Shown here: piece after piece, positions 57,914-64,000 of the stretch
Layout: every line of letters starts with the position of its first letter
Numbering within the stretch: the first letter of the stretch is position 1
Source of the DNA: Phycicoccus sp.
GTDB lineage: Bacteria; Actinomycetota; Actinomycetes; Actinomycetales; Dermatophilaceae
Reading direction: 5' to 3'
NCBI GenBank assembly: GCA_017993715.1
Contig: JAGOME010000007.1
Location: 22,321 to 86,320, forward strand
DNA length: 64,000 nt
Program-made: the position numbers and the translations under genes
Notes under the pieces: generated by a model
The model's database searches: none
The model's input: the letters and a program-made list of their open reading frames with translations, nothing else
Told to the model about the DNA's origin: nothing

Positions 57914-59407
57914 TCAGGGGCGTTTGCCCATCCCACCACCTCCCATGCCGCCGCCGGTGGCCTGCCCGGCTGTCGCGGAGCCGACCTTGGTGCCGTCGAC
58001 GTAGATGTCGTAGCTTTGCCCAGCGGTCAGTCCGGGGGCACTGACGACGAGGTTGGCGGCACCCTTGGCCGCGGTGTACGACGCGAGGACGGTCTCGCCC
58101 GAACGCACTTGCACCTCCTGGCCGGCTCGGATGGACACGTTGGCCTGCACAAAACTCTGCGACGACCCCGCCTCGGGGGCTTCTGCCATGCCGGCGCTGC
58201 CGGCGGCAATGAGGGTCCCGCCGGTCACGCTGATGCCGCCGTTGCTGTCCAGCGAGCCGTTGCCGTTGCCGCTGGGGCCGAAGACGGTTGTTGTCCCGCC
58301 AGAGATCTCCAGGGATCCGTTGCTGTCCAGGCCATCGCCCTCGGCGTTGATGGTCAGGGTGCCTGCGCTGATGACCACGCGTGACCCGTCATCGCCCATG
58401 CCGCCCCCGCCCCCGCCCCCGCCAGTGGAGGTGCCGGTCGTGCCATTGATGCCGTCATCGCTGGAGGTCACGGAGATCTCGCCGCCGCTGATGGTGATGT
58501 CGCTGCCTTCGAGGCCCTCGGTGGCCCTGGCGACGGTGACGGTGCCGCCGGAAATCGTCACGGCACCCTCGGCATGGATGCCGTCGTCGCCTGCCTTGAT
58601 GGTGATCGCGCCGGCATGCACCTCGATCCCGCCGAGCGAGCCGGCCGTGTCGTTGTCTGACTTCAGGCCGTCCTGCTCGCTCGTCAAGTCCAGCACTCCG
58701 TCCTCGACGATGACGTAGTCCTTGCCTCGGATGGCATCGTCCACCGCGGTCACGGTGATCGTGCCCCCGAGGATGACGAGCCCGTCCTTGCTGGCCAGGC
58801 CATCGTTGGTGTTGCCCGTCACGGTGAGAGAGCCGGTTCCGCCCAGGGTCAGGTCGGCCATCGAGAAGAGCGCGGCATTCGGGGCGTCCTCGGCGCTGGT
58901 GTCGTATCCGGTGCCATCGGCCACGACGTTGGTCGAGCCCTCGGCGAGGACGACGACCACCTCGTCGGCCGCCACGACGTTGATGGCGGCCCCGGCCGAG
59001 TTGGTGACGGAGGCGTCGTCGAGGACGAGGCGGACTTTGCCTTCAGCCGCACTGTCGACGACGACCGTCCCGTTGCTCAAGGTTCCGGTGAGCACGTAGG
59101 TCCCGGGGTCGGTGATGGTCACGCTCGCCCCGTCGACGCTCACTCCCGCTCCGCTCGCGGTGGTGCCCGCATCGGCGAGGGTGACCGTGATGGCGCTCGC
59201 CGCGTCGTAGTCGACGTCGTCGGCCTGAGCGTGGCTTTGAATGCCGGCCGTCGATCCCGTCGACGTGACGGTCCCATCCTGCGTGGCTGGCGACGTGTTC
59301 GTCGTCGCGGCGACGCTCTGGAGGGTGTCAGTGATGCCGCAGGCGGCGAGGCTGAGGGCGGCGGTGACGGCCACAAGTACGGCGGTCAGGTTGCGGTTGC
59401 GGGGCAT
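57914..59407 (-). CDS. Carbohydrate-binding DUF4353 (Cthe_2159-like) lipoprotein
   Basis: A 497-residue lipoprotein (lipobox LSLAAC, Cys23) with a repetitive right-handed beta-helix. Repeats of the form GGTITVT.VDDAIRGKD, AGAITIKAGDDGIHAEG and GGEISVTSSDDGINGT continue to about residue 400; the repeated Asp pairs fit calcium sites. A poly-Gly stretch near 345 and a Gly/Met-rich end (GGGMGGGGMGKRP) are disordered. The relative Cthe_2159 binds acidic polysaccharide and calcium. The ATG at 59407 follows AGGAG. It belongs to the VTC/DUF4956 operon and probably anchors or binds the polymer made there. Confidence 0.85.
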   Translation of the reverse strand: MPRNRNLTAVLVAVTAALSLAACGITDTLQSVAATTNTSPATQDGTVTSTGSTAGIQSHAQADDVDYDAASAITVTLADAGTTASGAGVSVDGASVTITDPGTYVLTGTLSNGTVVVDSAAEGKVRLVLDDASVTNSAGAAINVVAADEVVVVLAEGSTNVVADGTGYDTSAEDAPNAALFSMADLTLGGTGSLTVTGNTNDGLASKDGLVILGGTITVTAVDDAIRGKDYVIVEDGVLDLTSEQDGLKSDNDTAGSLGGIEVHAGAITIKAGDDGIHAEGAVTISGGTVTVARATEGLEGSDITISGGEISVTSSDDGINGTTGTSTGGGGGGGGMGDDGSRVVISAGTLTINAEGDGLDSNGSLEISGGTTTVFGPSGNGNGSLDSNGGISVTGGTLIAAGSAGMAEAPEAGSSQSFVQANVSIRAGQEVQVRSGETVLASYTAAKGAANLVVSAPGLTAGQSYDIYVDGTKVGSATAGQATGGGMGGGGMGKRP

Positions 59408-59484
59408 GGCGAAGTCTCCTGGTAGGTCATAAGGTGCCGGCGTACCCGGGGGTGCGCAGGGCGGTGAGGCAGTGGCGCGATGGA

Positions 59485-60339
59485 TCAGGCGGCGAAGGGG
59501 CCGCTGAGCAGTCGATGCCACTTCAGGTGCGGAATGTCGGGGGTCAACGCGGCCATGCCGGTGCCGTACTTGCTGACACGCACCGGGCGGTAACCGGTGC
59601 GCCACAACTGGCGATCCATGGCGGTCGGGGTCGACCCGGCCTTGGTCTCGATGATGGCGAGGCTGGGACGGTCGAGATCGGCGGCCGTGGCGCCGACGGT
59701 GCTCCAGCCCAGGTCAGTGTCGATCGTGACCCGATCACCGTCGCCATCGCGTCCGACGAGCAACAGCGTGGAGCGTCGGTACGCGGTGACGAGGGTTGGG
59801 CGCAGGTGCTGTGGGTCGATACCGGGGACCTGCGCCGCATCGAGCTGGGCACCAACGAAGGCCGCGTCCGTCGCACTGAGCGGGCCCAGCTCGGGGGAGG
59901 TCAGGGAGATCCGGTTCTTGACCGTCGTGCCGCGCGCTCCTCGGGTTTTGACCTCGAGGAAGGCCGCGCCGCTGTCCAGGTAGACCCTCGTCCGGACCTT
60001 GAATCGGCGCCGCCGGCCCCGGCCGGCCTCGAAGAACGAGCGCAGGTCGGTGGTGTCGAAGTAGGTCGAGCGGTAGCCGAACTGGCGACGACCGTCGATC
60101 TCGAGGGCGCGTGCCTGCGCCGCGATGGGACCCAGCAGGGCTGGCAGTTCACGCTGGGGGACCAGGTACTTGCGGTCGACCCGGGTGAGGCGTTCTGCGC
60201 TGGTCAGCAACTCCTCCAGCCCGATCGCACCGAAGTCGGCCATGGTCGCCATCGGTGTCGCAAGCCGAATCGCGGTCGGTCTGCGAGTCGGGGCCGGCGG
60301 GTTCGACGTCGCGCGGGGGGCCACGGTGAGGACCGTCAT
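59485..60339 (-). CDS. VTC-domain protein (polyphosphate polymerase-like)
   Basis: A 284-residue protein with a VTC domain: RVDRKYLVP near residue 54, RSTYFDTTDLRSFFEAGRGRRRRFKVRTR, FLEVKTRG and the closing IIETKAG. The basic residues and Glu-x-Lys pairs that line the triphosphate tunnel are present. In yeast VTC makes polyphosphate; bacterial VTC-domain proteins beside DUF4956 and polysaccharide genes have no proven product. It lies two bases after DUF4956 and ahead of the DUF4353 gene. No signal peptide is seen, so it is cytoplasmic, perhaps membrane-associated through DUF4956. Confidence 0.85.
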   Translation of the reverse strand: MTVLTVAPRATSNPPAPTRRPTAIRLATPMATMADFGAIGLEELLTSAERLTRVDRKYLVPQRELPALLGPIAAQARALEIDGRRQFGYRSTYFDTTDLRSFFEAGRGRRRRFKVRTRVYLDSGAAFLEVKTRGARGTTVKNRISLTSPELGPLSATDAAFVGAQLDAAQVPGIDPQHLRPTLVTAYRRSTLLLVGRDGDGDRVTIDTDLGWSTVGATAADLDRPSLAIIETKAGSTPTAMDRQLWRTGYRPVRVSKYGTGMAALTPDIPHLKWHRLLSGPFAA

Positions 60340-60341
60340 CG

Positions 60342-60926
60342 CTACACCGACTCGGACGTGACCTGGGCGGGGGATGCCAGCGGCGCACCGGCCAGACGAG
60401 GGACGTAGCGAACCTGGACCAGTGTGGTGTCGTTGACCAGGTCGGTCTTGAGGACGGTCACGTCGGTGACCTCCACCCCGAGCAGCCGCTCGACGTGGCC
60501 GCGGGAGGCAGCGGGGTCGGCATGAGCCCGATCCAGGACGATGTCCTGCCGGACGGTCCGGGGCGACATGAGGTCACCCGCCCCGATCGCTACGAGGAGC
60601 AGGGCCATGAGTCCGATGGTCACGGCCAGGTTGCTCGACCCGAGCCCACCGATGAGGCCCAGAGCCAACGCACCGAAGTAGTACGCGATCTCCTTTTGGC
60701 TCAGCTCCTCGGAGCGCAGCCGGATGATCGACAGCACCCCGAACAGGCCCAGCCCCAGGCCGGCAGCCACCGTCGCATTGGACAGGGCGGCCGTCACGGC
60801 GAGCACCCCCACGTTGACTCCGAGGTAGGCGACCACGAGGTCGCGACGTCCATGACGCGGCACGAACAGGCCGAAGACGAGGATCGCGACGGCAATGAGG
60901 TCGGCGACGATGAGAATGGGCGACAT
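60342..60926 (-). CDS. DUF4956 membrane protein
   Basis: A 194-residue membrane protein with four helices (ILIVADLIAVAILVFGLFV, VAYLGVNVGVLAVTAAL, AAGLGLGLFGVLSIIRLRSEEL, SSNLAVTIGLMALLLVAI) and a soluble C-terminal ferredoxin-like part (VERLLGVEVTDVTVLKTDLVNDTTLVQVRY). The GVLSIIRLRSEELSQKEIAYYF block is the family mark. DUF4956 and VTC genes are commonly adjacent; here they are two bases apart at the head of a five-gene leftward operon. GGAG precedes the ATG. A transport channel for the VTC product is a reasonable guess, no more. Confidence 0.85.
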   Translation of the reverse strand: MSPILIVADLIAVAILVFGLFVPRHGRRDLVVAYLGVNVGVLAVTAALSNATVAAGLGLGLFGVLSIIRLRSEELSQKEIAYYFGALALGLIGGLGSSNLAVTIGLMALLLVAIGAGDLMSPRTVRQDIVLDRAHADPAASRGHVERLLGVEVTDVTVLKTDLVNDTTLVQVRYVPRLAGAPLASPAQVTSESV

Positions 60927-61054
60927 GGGGTGCTCCTGACGATGCGGTGCTCTGTACTGTGTGACCCCTATTCAGCCCAGAGGGTCTGTAAAAGCACCTA
61001 GGCATCGCTGTGCGGTTTCTATGAGGGTTCGCGTTGCGTCCGCTCTTGCTGTCA

Positions 61055-61060
61055 TACCCT
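61055..61060 (+). promoter_or_regulatory. -10 element (leaderless) of the 195-residue membrane protein gene
   Basis: TACCCT ends seven bases before the ATG at 61068. Confidence 0.45.
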
Positions 61061-61067
61061 GCCGATC

Positions 61068-61655
61068 ATGTCCGCTCTCCCCAACGCCGGCGATCCGGTC
61101 CTGGCCACCACCCGAAAGTCACCGTGGCGCAGAGGCCTGGCGGTAGTGATCGGTCTCATGGGGGTGGCCGTCCTCGGTCCCCTGACCTACTGGCTCAGCA
61201 TCTGGGGATGGGTCAAGGCCGATTACCCCGCGTCACAGGTGTTCGTCGGACTCTCCGTTGCCACAGCCATGGGGACCTTGGTCAGCCTCATCGTGGTGTT
61301 CAACCGGGTCACCGGGCGGGAGATGCGCACCGAGATCACCGCTCACGAGATGCGCGTCGTCGGAGGGAAGCGGACCTACAAGAGCCTCTCGCTCGCTGGG
61401 ATCCGCGACGTGACCTTCCTGCCTGGCCAGGAGGGGAGCGGATCTGAGTATCCGTACCCGTCCTCGGATCCGCGGGTCCTGCGCTGGCCCAAGAGCAAAA
61501 TCCTGGTGACCGACGGTTCCACGTGGATCGAGTTCCACGATGGCCGAGGCTGGGCCGAGGCCGTCCAGGCCCTGCGGGGCTGGGCCCTGCGCCGGCCGGA
61601 GATCGTGCCCGACCACGAAACTGCCTGGCTCCTAGGGTTGACGACCGAGAAGTAG
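61068..61655 (+). CDS. Membrane protein of unknown function, 195 residues
   Basis: Two N-terminal helices (LAVVIGLMGVAVLGPLTYWL near 24-43 and VFVGLSVATAMGTLVSLIVV near 58-77) are followed by a soluble PH-like region (REMRTEITAHEMRVVGGKRTYKSL, described in parts; then KILVTDGSTWIEFHDG). That layout resembles small actinobacterial bacterial-PH membrane proteins, but I cannot assign a family. It is divergent from the DUF4956 operon. Confidence 0.65.
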   Translation: MSALPNAGDPVLATTRKSPWRRGLAVVIGLMGVAVLGPLTYWLSIWGWVKADYPASQVFVGLSVATAMGTLVSLIVVFNRVTGREMRTEITAHEMRVVGGKRTYKSLSLAGIRDVTFLPGQEGSGSEYPYPSSDPRVLRWPKSKILVTDGSTWIEFHDGRGWAEAVQALRGWALRRPEIVPDHETAWLLGLTTEK

Positions 61656-61668
61656 CGGTCTGCGCCCT

Positions 61669-61674
61669 TAGGGT
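61669..61674 (+). promoter_or_regulatory. -10 element (leaderless) of the 194-residue membrane protein gene
   Basis: TAGGGT ends six bases before the ATG at 61681. Confidence 0.45.
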
Positions 61675-61680
61675 GTCGGC

Positions 61681-62265
61681 ATGGATGCGGGGGATCCGGG
61701 TGGCCGGTCACGGGAGCGTGCCGTGCGAGCCAAGGACCACGCGAGCATGGCTGTCGTGCTCGCCGGCGTGAGCATCGCGTGGTTCGCGTGGGGTCAGCAA
61801 GGGGGGCGACTGACCGGAGTGCTCCACGCGGGCATGGCGCTCTCGGCTGTCGTCCTCGTCGTCGCGATCGTCATGGTCCGCCGAGTGCCCGCGGCCCCGA
61901 CGATGGCGACCGACCGACTCGTGAGAAAGATCTACTGGGTGTCCGTCGTCGCCGAGGTGCTCGCCATCTTGGTCGGCGTTGTCCTGCTCGGGACTACAGG
62001 CAACGGTGCCTACCTGCCCGCCTGGACCCTAGTCGTGGTCGGTCTGCACTTCGTTCCCTTCGTGGGGATCTTCCGGGCCCCGATCCTGCGGCTCGCCGCA
62101 GTTCTGTGCGTCCTCATCGGGGCGGCCTCGGTGTTTCTCGGACTGACCGGCGCCGTGCCCGCCCCGACGGTCGCGGGGATCGGCGGCGGAGTCGCCCTCC
62201 TCGGTGTCGCGCTGGCCGCCTTGCGGGTGGCCGGCCCAGAGGGACACCGCGCGGCGTCGGCCTGA
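61681..62265 (+). CDS. Membrane protein of unknown function, 194 residues
   Basis: Five or six hydrophobic helices cover most of the length (SMAVVLAGVSIAWFAWG, LHAGMALSAVVLVVAIVMV, IYWVSVVAEVLAILVGVVLL, YLPAWTLVVVGLHFVPFVGIF onward). No family recognised. It sits 25 bases after the previous gene but has its own -10 element, and 42 bases before gatC, so it is probably a separate unit. Confidence 0.65.
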   Translation: MDAGDPGGRSRERAVRAKDHASMAVVLAGVSIAWFAWGQQGGRLTGVLHAGMALSAVVLVVAIVMVRRVPAAPTMATDRLVRKIYWVSVVAEVLAILVGVVLLGTTGNGAYLPAWTLVVVGLHFVPFVGIFRAPILRLAAVLCVLIGAASVFLGLTGAVPAPTVAGIGGGVALLGVALAALRVAGPEGHRAASA

Positions 62266-62295
62266 GCAGGTCGAAAGCGCACTGGGCGGCCCTCC

Positions 62296-62301
62296 TAGAC
62301 T
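62296..62301 (+). promoter_or_regulatory. -10 element of gatC (leaderless)
   Basis: TAGACT ends six bases before the ATG at 62308, which lacks a ribosome site. Confidence 0.5.
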
Positions 62302-62307
62302 GAACCC

Positions 62308-62604
62308 ATGGCAGGACTGACCCGTGACGACGTCGCGCACCTCGCGCACCTCGCCCGCATCGACCTATCCGACTCTGAGCTGGACACGATGGTGGGCGAG
62401 TTGGGCGTCATTCTCGACTCCGTCGCGACCGTACAACAGGCTCCGACCGAGGGCGTTGAGCCGATGAGCCACCCCATGCCGCTGGTCAATGTGACCCGGC
62501 CTGACACGGTCCGCCCCTCCCTGTCGCCCGAGCAGGCGCTCGCCGGCGCCCCGGAGGTTCAAGAGCAGCGTTTCTCGGTGCCCCGGATTCTCGACGAGGA
62601 CTGA
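62308..62604 (+). CDS. gatC: Asp-tRNA(Asn)/Glu-tRNA(Gln) amidotransferase subunit C
   Basis: A 98-residue subunit that stabilises the GatA-GatB complex used to make Gln-tRNA and Asn-tRNA by transamidation. Its two N-terminal helices ([22 protein letters not shown]) and the belt segment after [15 protein letters not shown], with the ending [12 protein letters not shown], are typical. It starts without a leader. gatA follows after 86 bases that hold a paired-octamer hairpin. Confidence 0.95.
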   Translation: MAGLTRDDVAHLAHLARIDLSDSELDTMVGELGVILDSVATVQQAPTEGVEPMSHPMPLVNVTRPDTVRPSLSPEQALAGAPEVQEQRFSVPRILDED

Positions 62605-62612
62605 CCCTTTGC

Positions 62613-62651
62613 GAATGCCGCCCGCTCACCCCCACCCCGCGAGCGGCATTC
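62613..62651. repeat. Inverted pair of GAATGCCG octamers between gatC and gatA
   Basis: GAATGCCG (62613-62620) faces CGGCATTC (62644-62651). The flanking bases extend pairing (GCTC/GAGC) with a small bulge. It lies inside an operon rather than at its end, so strong termination would be harmful; attenuation or a different role is more likely. Confidence 0.75.
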
Positions 62652-62690
62652 CCCACGACGTGCCCGCTACGACCGAACGGACGCCAAGCC

Positions 62691-64000
62691 GTGCCCACTG
62701 AACTCATCCGCACCAGCGCCGCCGAACAGGCGCACCTGCTCGCCAGCGGCGAGGTGTCCGCCGTCGAACTGACCCAGGCCCATCTGGATCGGACCGCTGC
62801 GGTCGACACCGATGTCCACGCCTACCTGCATGTCGATGCCGAAGGGGCGCTGGCCACCGCGGCCGATATCGACCGTCGGCGCGCCGCGGGCGAGGAGCTG
62901 CATGCCTTGGCTGGCGTGCCGATCGCCGTCAAAGACGTCGTGGCCACCGCCGGCCTGCCGACGACCTGCGGGAGCAAGATCCTCCAGGGCTGGGTGCCGC
63001 CCTACGACGCAACCCTGGTGACTCGTCTGCGGGCCGCCGGGATGCCCATTCTCGGCAAGACCAACATGGACGAGTTCGCGATGGGCTCCTCCACCGAACA
63101 CAGCGCCTACGGCCCCACGCGCAATCCCTGGGATCTGGACCGGATCCCCGGCGGCTCCGGTGGCGGATCCGCCGCGGCCATCGCGTCCTTCCAGGCACCG
63201 TTGGCGATCGGCACCGACACGGGCGGCTCGATCCGCCAGCCCGCCTCCGTGACCGGCACCGTGGGGGCCAAGCCGACCTACGGCGGGGTCTCCCGCTATG
63301 GCTTGGTGGCCATGGCGTCCTCGCTAGACCAGGCAGGCCCGTGCGCTCGCACCGTCCTGGACACCGCCCTGTTGCACTCGGTCATCGGCGGCCACGACCC
63401 GCTGGACTCCACCTCCATCAACGCGCCCGTTCCGCCGGTCGTCGATGCCGCGCGCCGCGCTGATGTCGCCGGAATGCGGATCGGGATCGTGCGGGAGCTG
63501 ACCGGTGAGGGCTTCCAGGCCGGCGTGCAGGCGCGCTTCGACGAGGCGGTCCAGCATCTCGTCGACGCCGGCGCCGAGGTCGTCGAGGTCGGCTGCCCCT
63601 CGTTCACGTATGCCCTGTCCGCCTACTACCTCGTCATGCCGTCGGAAGTGTCGAGCAACCTCGCGCGTTTCGACGCCATGCGCTACGGCCTGCGGGTGTG
63701 GCCGGAGGGCATCGAGGACGCCTCGGCCGAGCAGGTCATGGCGGCGACTCGCGACGCCGGCTTCGGCGACGAGGTCAAGCGCCGGATCATCCTGGGCACC
63801 TACGCGTTGTCCTCGGGCTACTACGACGCCTACTACGGTTCGGCGCAAAAGGTGCGGCGTCTCATCGCCGACGGCTTCGCGGCGGCTTTCGAGACCGCCG
63901 ACGTGCTGGTGTCGCCGACCGCGCCAACGACGGCCTTCAAGCTCGGCGAGAAGATGTCCGACCCGCTGTCCATGTACATCCAGGACATCGCGACCATCCC
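62691..64000 (+). CDS. gatA: Asp-tRNA(Asn)/Glu-tRNA(Gln) amidotransferase subunit A (partial, C-terminus off window)
   Basis: The first 436 codons of an amidase-signature enzyme. The Ser-cisSer-Lys triad is present: Lys in [10 protein letters not shown] (about 81), the glycine/serine block [13 protein letters not shown] and the nucleophile region [16 protein letters not shown]. It supplies ammonia for tRNA-dependent amidation with GatC and GatB. The start is the GTG at 62691 ([12 protein letters not shown]); no ATG is near. gatB probably follows beyond the window. Confidence 0.93.
   Translation, partial: MPTELIRTSAAEQAHLLASGEVSAVELTQAHLDRTAAVDTDVHAYLHVDAEGALATAADIDRRRAAGEELHALAGVPIAVKDVVATAGLPTTCGSKILQGWVPPYDATLVTRLRAAGMPILGKTNMDEFAMGSSTEHSAYGPTRNPWDLDRIPGGSGGGSAAAIASFQAPLAIGTDTGGSIRQPASVTGTVGAKPTYGGVSRYGLVAMASSLDQAGPCARTVLDTALLHSVIGGHDPLDSTSINAPVPPVVDAARRADVAGMRIGIVRELTGEGFQAGVQARFDEAVQHLVDAGAEVVEVGCPSFTYALSAYYLVMPSEVSSNLARFDAMRYGLRVWPEGIEDASAEQVMAATRDAGFGDEVKRRIILGTYALSSGYYDAYYGSAQKVRRLIADGFAAAFETADVLVSPTAPTTAFKLGEKMSDPLSMYIQDIATI

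Noticed and set aside
62613..62651. Strong intrinsic terminator between gatC and gatA
   Set aside because: The stem is bulged, lacks a T tract and would split an essential operon; it is better described as a paired-octamer element.

Overview
The window is very GC-rich (about 70 percent by eye), densely coded and carries two edge-truncated genes. The gene content points to an actinobacterium of the Micrococcales, most like the Dermatophilaceae/Intrasporangiaceae group: a TreS-GlgE maltose-1-phosphate/glycogen pathway, a DUF222-HNH (13E12-type) protein, a DinB-type mycothiol-linked protein, GatCA, and many genes whose start codon lies 6-8 bases after a TANNNT element (candidate leaderless transcripts). 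The family-level placement is inference. I saw no rRNA, tRNA, insertion sequence or CRISPR array.

Layout. 1-15.7 kb: an alpha-glucan block with treS (partial), two different glucan phosphorylases, glgE and glgX. It is interrupted by a DUF222-HNH gene with a LexA-like box and by a drug exporter/TetR pair sharing a near-ideal operator. 15.7-19 kb: YbjN, enoyl-CoA hydratase, DUF4262 and a DUF2254 membrane protein. 19.1-24.6 kb: etfBA, an MFS exporter, and cysteine desulfurase-mnmA (tRNA 2-thiouridine). 24.6-29.9 kb: pirin, a MocR regulator with ACTGG-box operators, and an overlapping PPOX / methionine-synthase-like / EamA operon. 30-36 kb: a ROK-controlled sugar ABC importer (permease, lipoprotein, double ATPase) ending in an unrecognised 433-residue protein. 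36.0-36.5 kb: a gene-free stretch made almost wholly of consecutive stem-loops. 36.5-39.2 kb: an acyl-CoA ligase/CoA-transferase pair. 39.3-48.4 kb: vapBC, DinB, a MacB-like ABC exporter, a NicO-type metal exporter with a DUF3500 lipoprotein, a second DUF2254 protein and a DJ-1/PfpI protein. 48.4-51.3 kb: a broken DUF4143 ATPase gene and ligA. 51.3-54.6 kb: a membrane protein, a META lipoprotein and two tandem secreted SurE nucleotidases. 54.8-60.9 kb: a trimmed nagA overlapping, antisense, the end of a leftward surface-polymer-like operon (DUF4956, VTC domain, DUF4353 lipoprotein, phosphodiester glycosidase, GT2-GtrA fusion). 61-64 kb: two small membrane proteins and gatC-gatA (partial).

The strongest unexplained signal is the octamer GAATGCCG (or CGGCATTC). 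I counted at least 54 copies by hand, 27 on each strand, against roughly 2 expected from base composition. Copies sit in all reading frames, often forcing rare codons, and are paired head-to-head in hairpins between genes, much like the DNA uptake sequences of Neisseriaceae and Pasteurellaceae. The second is the eight-hairpin region at 36.0-36.5 kb.
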